Assembly: GCA_964612995.1 (NCBI GenBank)
Contig: CAZTGE010000043.1
Coordinates: forward strand, 1-29,185
From: SLQH01 sp964612995
GTDB taxonomy: Bacteria; Planctomycetota; UBA11346
Direction of reading: 5' to 3'
DNA: 29,185 nt
Every line of letters starts with the position of its first letter. Position 1 is the first letter of the stretch. The translations under genes were made by a program, and so were the position numbers. Shown piece by piece: positions 7,808 through 13,956 of this stretch. The notes beneath the pieces were generated by a model. It saw nothing but the letters and a program-made list of their open reading frames with translations. It ran no database searches and was not told where the DNA came from.

Positions 7808-8332
7808 TCAGGTATCGCGGCCGGGACCCAGGAAGATGCGTATGATGGCGCGCTTCCGCGCGCGTCCAGTCTCAAGCCGGAGCGTTTCGCTGAGCCCATC
7901 AGCACGGTCTTTGCGCCAGACCTGGCTGTGCCTGCGCATCTGCTCGCTCACGGGTCGCCACCCCTGGCCGGGCAGGACCCGACCATACCACGACAGCAGT
8001 TTGTCGGCGGCAAGACTACGATCCGGGTCGATCTGCTGCAGCTGGCAGGCCATCCGGCGGGCCTTGCCGCCGGCGAAGGTGATCGCGAGCTGGTCGGAGA
8101 CATCGTCGACGGTATAGCCGGGAGGCAGCGGCACGTCTTCGATGGTCCAGGGGCGGAAGGCCACCGGCGGCGGAATCAACGGATCCGACTCGCGCTTGCC
8201 GCCGCAGGCGACGAGCAGCAGCACGAGCACGGCGAGCGCGCCACCGCCGATGCGTGTGCGGAAAACCGCTCCTCTGTCGGCCGGTCGCCCGGCCAGGCCT
8301 GGCTGGGCTCCGGACGCTGCGGATGGGCGCAT
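7808..8332 (-). CDS. Predicted lipoprotein, unknown family
   Basis: The product is 174 residues. Residues 27-43 form a lipoprotein signal with lipobox LVAC (Cys43), so the mature protein should be lipid-anchored outside the inner membrane. The mature domain is about 130 residues (PPPVAFRPWTIEDVPLPPGY..., ending in FLGPGRDT) and I do not recognise it. The N-terminal 25 residues are unusually long for a signal and include a 21-base stretch (8267-8287) identical to part of repeat family 1 at 10730-10750. No clear ribosome site precedes ATG 8332. It is 20 bp downstream of the FHA gene and probably co-transcribed with it. Confidence 0.7.
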   Translation of the reverse strand: MRPSAASGAQPGLAGRPADRGAVFRTRIGGGALAVLVLLLVACGGKRESDPLIPPPVAFRPWTIEDVPLPPGYTVDDVSDQLAITFAGGKARRMACQLQQIDPDRSLAADKLLSWYGRVLPGQGWRPVSEQMRRHSQVWRKDRADGLSETLRLETGRARKRAIIRIFLGPGRDT

Positions 8333-8352
8333 TTGGCTTTTTGAGGGGTCCG

Positions 8353-9081
8353 TCACAGCTGCCTGAAAGTGATCTGGGTGCCGGCGATCACGATCACGTC
8401 GCCGGGCTGGAGCATGTGGTCGTTGACCTTGCGCCCGTTGACCCGCACCGAACGCATGCCGCCGAGGCTGATCAGGCGGAAGCCCGAGCCGACCTGGACC
8501 ACCTTGGCCTGCATCGGCTTGACCAGCAGGCCCTTGACCGGCAGGTCGGATTCGATGCCCTTGCCGATGGTGGTCTCGGGTTTGATCAGCGCGCAGTTGA
8601 CCTCGCGCGGTCCCTGGCGCACCGCGAGTACCATCCGTGGCGCGGAGGTCTTCTCGGTGGTCGGCGCCTTGCCGTCGCCTCCGGCCATCTTCTGCTGCAT
8701 CTGTTTGATGGCCTCGGGGTCGACGAACATGGTCATCTCGCTGCCCATGGCGCCGGCGGCGCTGCTGCCCTGGGTGGCCTGCTCCGTGGCCTGGCCATGA
8801 GCATCGTAGACGAGGCTGAATTTGCCCAGTACCACCCGGTCCTGGTCCTTCAGCAGGCGTTCGTCGACCCGCTCCCCGTCGACGAAGGTCCCGTTGTTCG
8901 ACCCCTTGTCGACGATCTTCCAGCCGCCATCGGCCTGGATCAGACTGCAGTGGTGGCGGGAGACGCCGAGATTGTCGACATGGATATCGCAGTCGCGGCT
9001 TCGGCCCACCGTGAGCTCGGGCTTGTCGAGATTGTACTCGCCTTGCAGGTCGTTGCCGAACAGCAGTGTGACCTTGGCCAT
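8353..9081 (-). CDS. Double FHA-domain protein
   Basis: The product is 242 residues. The first FHA domain (about 3-95) has the full phosphothreonine-binding set: GRSRDCDI (26-33), SRHH (41-44) and NNGT (62-65). A flexible Ala/Gly/Gln linker (about 95-145) contains SEMTMFVDPEA, a possible phosphothreonine site for self-binding (inference). The second, degenerate FHA-like fold (about 150-240) has TIGKGIESDL and VRVNGRKV but lacks the SxxH signature. FHA proteins read Ser/Thr kinase signalling; no kinase is encoded nearby. The ATG at 9081 has AAGGAG 7 bases upstream. It heads the operon with the lipoprotein and TPR-like genes, so phospho-dependent control of an envelope assembly is plausible. 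Confidence 0.9.
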   Translation of the reverse strand: MAKVTLLFGNDLQGEYNLDKPELTVGRSRDCDIHVDNLGVSRHHCSLIQADGGWKIVDKGSNNGTFVDGERVDERLLKDQDRVVLGKFSLVYDAHGQATEQATQGSSAAGAMGSEMTMFVDPEAIKQMQQKMAGGDGKAPTTEKTSAPRMVLAVRQGPREVNCALIKPETTIGKGIESDLPVKGLLVKPMQAKVVQVGSGFRLISLGGMRSVRVNGRKVNDHMLQPGDVIVIAGTQITFRQL

Positions 9082-9111
9082 CACGGGCTCCTTGCCGCAG
9101 GTGCAGCATGG

Positions 9112-9139
9112 AAGTTACGCCACGGCACCCGACAATCAA
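9112..9139 (-). promoter_or_regulatory. Candidate sigma70-type promoter of the FHA operon
   Basis: On the minus strand, TTGATT (9134-9139), a 16-base spacer and TAACTT (9112-9117) stand about 25-30 bases before the FHA ribosome site. The MITE-like copy 2 begins only 22 bp further upstream. Confidence 0.5.
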
Positions 9140-9161
9140 CGCCGTTTGAGCGAGATGGAGC

Positions 9162-9320
9162 AGGGCGACTCAAAGCTCGCAAATGGGGCCATGCCTCGCC
9201 TCCACCTGCGTCGCTATGGCCCAAGCGCCAAAGATGGCCGGGCGGTGGACGCAGGTGGAGGCGGCGCAAGGCATGTCGACCTGGTGATCGGCGCTCCCGG
9301 GGTGAGCTTTGAGTCGCCCT
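9162..9320. mobile_element. MITE-like palindromic element, copy 2 (159 bp)
   Basis: This is the second copy of the element at 1903-2062 and matches it along its whole length. The terminal inverted repeats are about 17 bp (AGGGCGACTCAAAGCTC and complement). It is flanked by GCGAGATGGAGC (9150-9161) and GCGAGATAGGGA (from 9321): the same first seven bases, then drift. This flank differs from that of copy 1, as expected for independent insertions with target duplication. It contains no coding capacity. Confidence 0.7.
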
Positions 9321-9586
9321 GCGAGATAGGGAGGCACCGATCGGGAGTGGCACGCAGCTCTTGGGCCCCGCCCGATACGAGTCGGCGACCATTCGTCGAC
9401 CAGCCCTCATGCCACCGAACAACCCAGGCCACGGGTGACCGGAGCAGACAGCCACACAGCGAGCCACCCATAGCGCAGGCTCCGCCCGCAGCCCAAGGGG
9501 CATTGTAGCGGTCGGCGCCCGCGCGGCTTTTTGTTCGCGGGGGCTCTTCTCCCTGCTGCGCAGGGCCGCCCCCGCTGCGCCCCCAA
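9321..9586. other. Gene-free stretch, nothing recognised
   Basis: I find no convincing gene, tRNA or promoter between the MITE-like copy 2 and the long hairpin at 9587. Open frames here lack ribosome sites and have no recognisable motifs. A weak GC-rich inverted repeat surrounds a T5 run near 9520-9545. Confidence 0.5.
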
Positions 9587-9642
9587 TTCCATTCCCCTGG
9601 AAAAGTGCGCATGGTGATGCGCACTTTTCCAGGGGAATGGAA
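9587..9642. repeat. Perfect 26-bp inverted repeat with 4-base loop
   Basis: Arms 9587-9612 and 9617-9642 are exact complements around a GGTG loop. The arm begins TTCCATTCCCCTGG and ends AAAAGTGCGCAT. No T run follows on either side in a position expected for an intrinsic terminator, and no gene is close. It is unrelated in sequence to the other repeats in the window. Confidence 0.85.
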
Positions 9643-9696
9643 CATGACGGGGTCCTCAAAGGTAGAAGTAAAGCGTTCGAGCGGCACGAATCATGG

Positions 9697-9771
9697 ACAG
9701 GAGGCCAGCCGACCGAGGGATGGTTTTCGCCGAAGGCGCGCGGGGGCAGCGTCCCCTTTGACAAAAGCCCC
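9697..9771 (-). repeat. Dispersed repeat family 1, degenerate copy not next to a gene
   Basis: Read on the minus strand, GGCTTTTGTCAAAGGGG, a CGCTG core, CCCCCGCGCG and CCTTCGGCG follow in the same order as in the copy at 1-101. One arm of the main hairpin has changes. No minus-strand gene ends here, so unlike the other copies it does not touch a stop codon. Confidence 0.5.
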
Positions 9772-9792
9772 CCAACCTTCGCCTCCTTTCGC

Positions 9793-9822
9793 TTGACCCT
9801 CGCCCGGCCACGGAGCTATACT
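9793..9822 (+). promoter_or_regulatory. Sigma70-type promoter of the histidine kinase gene
   Basis: TTGACC (9793-9798), an 18-base spacer and TATACT (9817-9822) form the best sigma70-like promoter in the window. Transcription would begin about 9829, giving a short leader before the histidine kinase start. Confidence 0.65.
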
Positions 9823-9854
9823 GGCTACCCGATTATCCGCGCTGTCGATCCGTG

Positions 9855-10604
9855 ATGCATATGGGAATGACGATGCCCGATTCCACCTGTGAGAGCCAGA
9901 CCGCCTTCTACGCTGCCGACCGCAAACGGCCGCCCAGCGAGGACCCGCGTGAGCTCCAGGAGGAACTGGCGCGCTTGCGTCCCTTCGCCGAACTCGGGCG
10001 GATGGCCGCGACCGTGGCCCATGAGGTGCGCAACCCGCTCGCGGGCATCAGTGCCAACACCGAACTGCTGCGCGAGAGCGTGACTGCGCGCGAGGATCGC
10101 GAATCGATCGACATCATCCTCGGCGAGGTCGACCGGCTCGGGCGGCTGGTCAGCGACCTGCTGCATTACACCCGCGAGAGCGAGCCGCGCAGTCGTCCGC
10201 TCGACCTCGGCCAGCTGTGTCGCCGGGTCTGTGAACTCTCCACCCGCGATGCCGAGCAGGCAGGGGTGAGCATCGAAACCGGTGGGGCCGGTTACGCCGA
10301 GGGCGACCCCGAGCTCTCCTGCCAGGCGCTGCTCAATCTGGTGCGCAACGCAATCCAGGCCTCCCCCGCTGGCGCTACCGTCCATCTCCAGGCGGTGGAC
10401 CGCAGCGTGCTGGTCATCGACCAGGGCCAGGGGGTACCGGAGTCCATCCGGTCGCGCCTGTTCGAGCCCTTCGTCACCGGTCGTACCCGGGGACTCGGCC
10501 TCGGAGCCGCGGTCGCCCGCCGGTGTCTGCGCCGTCAGGGCGGTGACGTGCAGCTGGCCCAGTCCGACGCCGAGGGCAGTCGCTTCCACGTCAGCTGGCG
10601 CTGA
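9855..10604 (+). CDS. Soluble sensor histidine kinase (HisKA-HATPase_c)
   Basis: The product is 249 residues with no membrane segment or recognisable sensor domain. The short N-terminal region leads into a dimerisation/phosphoacceptor helix with H56 in VAHEVRNPLAG, then the ATP-binding domain: N-box with N165 in LLNLVRNAIQ, G1 DQGQG (189-193), F-box LFEPF (202-206) and GLGLG (213-217). All key residues are present, so it should be active and resembles the cytoplasmic NtrB group. No response regulator lies beside it. Several start codons (GTG 9852; ATG 9855, 9861, 9867, 9873) are close together and the true one is uncertain. A good promoter lies at 9793-9822 and a family 1 repeat abuts the stop. 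Confidence 0.9.
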   Translation: MHMGMTMPDSTCESQTAFYAADRKRPPSEDPRELQEELARLRPFAELGRMAATVAHEVRNPLAGISANTELLRESVTAREDRESIDIILGEVDRLGRLVSDLLHYTRESEPRSRPLDLGQLCRRVCELSTRDAEQAGVSIETGGAGYAEGDPELSCQALLNLVRNAIQASPAGATVHLQAVDRSVLVIDQGQGVPESIRSRLFEPFVTGRTRGLGLGAAVARRCLRRQGGDVQLAQSDAEGSRFHVSWR

Positions 10605-10799
10605 GGGTTTTTTTACAGAGGGGGCGCTGCCCCCTCGCGGCTTCGCCGCGTACCCCCCGCGCCTCTGTCGTCGCTCGCCAGCTGCGCTGGCGTTCTCGGC
10701 GGGCCTTGCGGCCCATCATCGCCGAGAAGCGCTCCTCTGTCGGCCGGTCGGCTCTTTTCAGAGGGGGCAGCGCCCCGAGTCTCCGCCTGCGACTCGGGG
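10605..10799 (+). repeat. Dispersed repeat family 1, composite copy behind the histidine kinase
   Basis: Directly after the TGA stop come GGG, a T7 run, the GAGGGGGC/GCCCCCTC hairpin (10618-10636, loop GCT), a CGGC/GCCG hairpin, CGCCTCTGTCGTCGCTCGCC and a CGCCAGC/GCTGGCG hairpin (to about 10693). A second unit follows (about 10725-10799): CCTCTGTCGGCCGGTCGGC, TTTTCAGAGGGGGC, and a 9-bp CCCCGAGTC/GACTCGGGG hairpin. The open frame that runs through it in front of the phosphofructokinase start is spurious. Confidence 0.75.
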
Positions 10800-10846
10800 G
10801 TTCCGTGATCAGGCGCGCGACGCATACTCCAGCTGGGAGGCCGGAG

Positions 10847-12214
10847 ATGCAGCAATCCGATTTCGCTATCACCAGTATCGCACCAGCACGCTCGCCCACG
10901 CCCTTGCGCTACGCCGGCAACGACGCGGGCGCCCCGGTGCGTTACCGCAGCGATGCCGATCGGGTCTGTGTCCATGCGACCTTCACCGATGGCGGTCGCC
11001 AGCCCGGCGAGCTGACCTTCGAGCGCGCCGGCCCGCGCGAGCACATCCTGTTCGAGCCTGCGGATACCACCGCCGCCATCGTCACCTGCGGCGGACTGTG
11101 TCCCGGACTCAACGACGTGATCCGCGCGGTGGTCAACAGTCTGGTCCAGGGCTACGGCGTGCGACGGGTGCTCGGCATCCGTTACGGCTACGCCGGGCTG
11201 ACCGACGTCGAGATCGCGCCGATCGAGTTGAGTCCCAAGGAGGTGCTCGACATCCACAAGGACGGCGGGACCATGCTCGGCTCCTCGCGCGGTTTCCCGT
11301 CGATGGACGAGGTGCTCGACGGGATCACGGGTCTGGGCATCGACATCCTCTTCGTCATCGGTGGCGACGGCACCCAACGCGGCGGCCATGCCATCCATCT
11401 CGCGGCACGGGAACGGGGCATGCGTCTGGCGGTGGTCGGTATCCCCAAGACCATCGACAACGACATCCCCTGGCTCGATCAGACCTTCGGTTTCGATACC
11501 GCCGTGGCCGAGGCGGCGAGCGTGGTCGATTGCGCCCACGTCGAGGCGCGCAGCGCACGGCAGGGGGTCGGCCTGGTCAAGCTCATGGGCCGCGACGCCG
11601 GCTTCATCGCCGCCCACGCCGCGCTGGCCAGCAGCGACGTCGACGTGGCCCTGGTGCCGGAGCTGCCGGTCCAGCTCGCGGGCGAATACGGGCTGTTCCG
11701 CCACGTCGCGGACCTGCTGCGCTGGCAGGGCCATGCGCTGCTGGTGGTCGCCGAAGGCACGAGCAAGCATCTGTTCACCGATGCGACTGAACGCTGCGAC
11801 GCCTCGGGCAACAAGATCCGTCAGGACGTGGGACCGTACATCAAGTCCGAACTGGTGCGGGAGTTCCCCGCAGCGACGGTCAAGTACATCGACCCGAGCT
11901 ACACCATCCGCTCCGCGCCGGCCAATGCCGCGGACAGCGTGTTCTGCGCCCGTCTCGGGCAGTGCGCGGTCCACGCGGCGATGGCCGGCAAGAGCGACAT
12001 GCTCGTCGGCCGCTGGTACGGCAAGTTCACGCATGTGCCGCTGGGGTTGATCGACGGTCAGCGCAAGAACATCAACCCGGCTTCCAGTCTGTGGCGCGCC
12101 GTGCTCGAGGCCACGGGCCAGCCCTGCATGGTGCCGCCGTCGTCGATCGGTGGCGACGAGGCGAAGGTCGACGCCCCCCGACCGCCCGGCACCACCGGCC
12201 CCGAGGATGCGTGA
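10847..12214 (+). CDS. ATP-dependent 6-phosphofructokinase, plant-like clade
   Basis: The product is 455 residues. It phosphorylates fructose 6-phosphate to the 1,6-bisphosphate, the committed step of glycolysis. GGLCPGLNDVIR (82-93), VIGGDGT (170-176), PKTIDND (200-206, catalytic Asp204) and KLMGRDAGF are as in plant and trypanosome-type enzymes, as is the AGPRE.I.F.P lead-in. The donor-specificity pair is Gly175 (E. coli Gly104) with Lys201 (E. coli Gly124). Gly at the first site indicates ATP; Lys at the second is otherwise typical of pyrophosphate enzymes. The start at 10847 has a GGGAGG ribosome site; a longer frame to 10706 runs through repeat DNA. Its stop overlaps the next start (TGATG). 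Confidence 0.93.
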   Translation: MQQSDFAITSIAPARSPTPLRYAGNDAGAPVRYRSDADRVCVHATFTDGGRQPGELTFERAGPREHILFEPADTTAAIVTCGGLCPGLNDVIRAVVNSLVQGYGVRRVLGIRYGYAGLTDVEIAPIELSPKEVLDIHKDGGTMLGSSRGFPSMDEVLDGITGLGIDILFVIGGDGTQRGGHAIHLAARERGMRLAVVGIPKTIDNDIPWLDQTFGFDTAVAEAASVVDCAHVEARSARQGVGLVKLMGRDAGFIAAHAALASSDVDVALVPELPVQLAGEYGLFRHVADLLRWQGHALLVVAEGTSKHLFTDATERCDASGNKIRQDVGPYIKSELVREFPAATVKYIDPSYTIRSAPANAADSVFCARLGQCAVHAAMAGKSDMLVGRWYGKFTHVPLGLIDGQRKNINPASSLWRAVLEATGQPCMVPPSSIGGDEAKVDAPRPPGTTGPEDA

Positions 12215-12684
12215 TGGCCGCGGTGCGCCCCGACTATCCCAACGGCGTCCATGCGCGGGTGCAGATCGAGGACGCAGAGGGGCGGAGCCAGCCGATCGAG
12301 CTGGCCATCGGACCGGCAGACACGCTCGGCGACCTGCACGATGTGCTGCTGCGATTCTGCGAAGCCTACTGCCTCGGCATCGACGCCGAGGCCTTCAGCA
12401 TGGGTGCCATGCGGCTGTGCCTGTTCGACCCCGATCGCATGGTGGTGGCCTTCGACGAGGACGACGAAGGCCGCCCCGATCCCGCCGATGCCATGGACCG
12501 GCGTTTCGCCTTCGCCTTCATCGCCTTGCTCGGCGAGATCTACGACACGATGGATCCATGGTTGGTGGTGCGGCCCTGCACCCGGGATCAGGTCGCGATC
12601 TGGCAGGAACTGATGGGGCTCGATGCGCGCTATCGGGTGGCGGTGCATTGTCTCGACGAGCGGCTCGAGCGGCGGCTGGGCTAG
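12214..12684 (+). CDS. Unknown protein coupled to phosphofructokinase
   Basis: The product is 156 residues and I do not recognise a family. It appears soluble and mildly acidic, with a beta-rich first third (VHARVQIEDAEGRSQPIELAI) and a mixed helical remainder containing an acidic loop (DEDDEGRPDPADAMD). There is no signal peptide or membrane segment. The start ATG overlaps the phosphofructokinase stop by one base (TGATG), so the two are translationally coupled and the protein may serve the same pathway, for example as a regulator (inference only). Its TAG stop is joined directly to a family 2 repeat. Confidence 0.75.
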   Translation: MAAVRPDYPNGVHARVQIEDAEGRSQPIELAIGPADTLGDLHDVLLRFCEAYCLGIDAEAFSMGAMRLCLFDPDRMVVAFDEDDEGRPDPADAMDRRFAFAFIALLGEIYDTMDPWLVVRPCTRDQVAIWQELMGLDARYRVAVHCLDERLERRLG

Positions 12685-12768
12685 TCCGGATCCCTCATGA
12701 GAAATCTGCTGCAAAGCCGTATCGCACCGCCATTACAGGACTTCGCTCGGTCGGCTGATCCTCGCGTC
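12685..12768. repeat. Dispersed repeat family 2, truncated copy
   Basis: This matches the left half of the element at 6650-6824: CCGGATCCCTCATGAGA, CTGCTGCAAAGCCGTATCGC, then ACAGGACTTCGCTCGGTCGGC and GATCCTC. The match fades before the rpmH terminator. In both copies the repeat starts at a CTAG whose TAG is the stop codon of the preceding gene. Confidence 0.7.
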
Positions 12769-12776
12769 GGGCCGAC

Positions 12777-12812
12777 AAAACGACGACGGGCCGATATGAC
12801 ATCGGCCCGTCG
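12777..12812 (-). terminator. Intrinsic terminator of rpmH
   Basis: On the minus strand, a perfect 12-bp stem (CGACGGGCCGAT and complement, 12784-12812, 5-base loop) is followed by TCGTTTTG. It lies 40 bp after the rpmH stop. This indicates that rpmH is not co-transcribed with a downstream gene. Confidence 0.8.
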
Positions 12813-12851
12813 GTGCAGGTATGCGTTTCGGGGCAATGCCCGAGCGGCGGT

Positions 12852-12998
12852 TCAGCAGCGCTTGTTCCTCTTCGGCTTGCCGGCGGCAAGGTTGCGCTGG
12901 CGCTTGATGATCGCCCGGCCGCTGCGGGTGCGCATGCGGGTGCGGAAGCCGGTGAGCCGGCGCTTCTTCACCGCGGACCTGCGGATGTAGATCTTCAT
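12852..12998 (-). CDS. rpmH: 50S ribosomal protein bL34, short divergent form
   Basis: The product is 48 residues, 25 of them Arg, Lys or His. The bL34 core is clear: KKRRLTGFRTRMRTRSGRAI corresponds to the usual KRKRTHGFRARMATKNGRQV. The N-terminus MKIYIRRS replaces the common MKRTFQPS, and an unusual tail (NLAAGKPKRNKRC) follows. It binds 23S rRNA in the large subunit. The leader carries a duplicated CTGAAGGGG just before the start, which could provide the ribosome site. It has its own terminator, and rnpA is not next to it, unlike in most bacteria. A possible promoter overlaps the stop of the upstream metallophosphoesterase gene. Confidence 0.9.
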   Translation of the reverse strand: MKIYIRRSAVKKRRLTGFRTRMRTRSGRAIIKRQRNLAAGKPKRNKRC

Positions 12999-13041
12999 GG
13001 ATGTCCCCTTCAGCCTCCCCTTCAGCCGGTGAGCGTGGCGC

Positions 13042-13068
13042 AGGCTACGTCCCGCCAGTGTCTGTCAA
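13042..13068 (-). promoter_or_regulatory. Candidate promoter of rpmH
   Basis: On the minus strand, a consensus TTGACA (13063-13068) is followed after only 15 bases by TAGCCT (13042-13047). The -35 box overlaps the stop codon of the metallophosphoesterase gene. The spacer is short, so the -10 assignment is uncertain. Confidence 0.4.
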
Positions 13069-13847
13069 GCTGGGATCGCCGGGTCGCCACCGCTCGGTGC
13101 TGCGGCCAGATCGCGCAGCAGCACCGGAGCGAAGCCGACCAGGTCGCAAGAGGTGCACCGATAGTCGACGCCACCGATGTGCCCCTCGACCCGTTCGATC
13201 TCCGTGCCCGCTCCGTGGAGGTGGCCGTAGACGCAGAGGGCGGCCCCGGAGGCGGCGATGATCGGTGTGAAGCGGCTGGCGCGCCGGCCGGCGGGGATGG
13301 GCGGGTAGTGGAACAGGCACAGGCGCAGGCCGTTGCCGGGCCCGTCGAGCGTGGGGTCGGCCTCGAGCGCAGCGAGCTGCTCCAGGCTCAGCCGCAGCTC
13401 GCGTTCCTCCTTGTCCAGGGCGCGATCGATGTCCGCCTGCGACCGCTTGTCACCATAGACGGTCAAGGGCGCGAAGTCACCGCCGCGCGCGCCGAAACAG
13501 CCGCAGCCGGCGATGCGACAGGCCCGTTTCTTCAAGGCATGGGTCCGCGGCGGCAGCAGGCTGGCGAGCTTGGCCTGGGAGGTGGGCCACCAGTAGTCGT
13601 GGTTGCCCTTGATCAGCACCTTCTCGCCCGGGCGGTCCGCCAGCCAGGCGAAGTCGGGTGCCACCTCGTGCGGCTTGGTCGCCCAGCTGAGGTCACCGGG
13701 GAGCAGCACGAGGTCGTCCGCCTCCACCGCGGCATCCCACGCCGCGGCGATGCGGTGATGGTGTTCGCGCCAGTGCTCGCCGAAGACGTGCATCGGTTTG
13801 TCCACGCCGAGGGCGAGGTGGAGGTCGGAGATGGCCCAGATACGCAT
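13065..13847 (-). CDS. Metallophosphoesterase (calcineurin-like, COG1768-type)
   Basis: The product is 260 residues. All metal-binding motifs of the calcineurin-like fold are present: SDLH (7-10), LLPGDLSW (48-55), GNHDYWW (81-87), LFHYPP and GHLHG near residue 215. The pattern with DKPMHVFGEHW after the first motif matches the predicted phosphohydrolases known from Firmicutes and other phyla. The substrate is unknown. A Cys-containing insert (KKRACRIAGCGCFGARGG) is unusual. No strong ribosome site precedes ATG 13847. The gene diverges from the ROK kinase gene (110 bp) and is followed by rpmH in the same direction. Confidence 0.88.
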   Translation of the reverse strand: MRIWAISDLHLALGVDKPMHVFGEHWREHHHRIAAAWDAAVEADDLVLLPGDLSWATKPHEVAPDFAWLADRPGEKVLIKGNHDYWWPTSQAKLASLLPPRTHALKKRACRIAGCGCFGARGGDFAPLTVYGDKRSQADIDRALDKEERELRLSLEQLAALEADPTLDGPGNGLRLCLFHYPPIPAGRRASRFTPIIAASGAALCVYGHLHGAGTEIERVEGHIGGVDYRCTSCDLVGFAPVLLRDLAAAPSGGDPAIPA

Positions 13848-13956
13848 GGGCGGATGGTGGTGGCTCGCTGGCCGATGCCAAGCCGGGCCTGGGTCCGGGC
13901 GTGCATGGTGCCCTACGCTCCGTTGCGTCGGCCGGGGAAACCGCATCATCGCTGCC

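Noticed and set aside
9081..9764. 227-codon minus-strand open frame across the repeat region
   Set aside because: It crosses the MITE-like element and the perfect hairpin, with Arg/Ala/Pro-rich nonsense and no ribosome site.
10706..10846. 47-codon N-terminal extension of phosphofructokinase
   Set aside because: It reads through repeat family 1 DNA; a good ribosome site precedes ATG 10847.
12695..12990. Open frames over the family 2 repeat and rpmH on both strands
   Set aside because: They share translated repeat sequence with the region at 6660-6780 and conflict with rpmH and its terminator.
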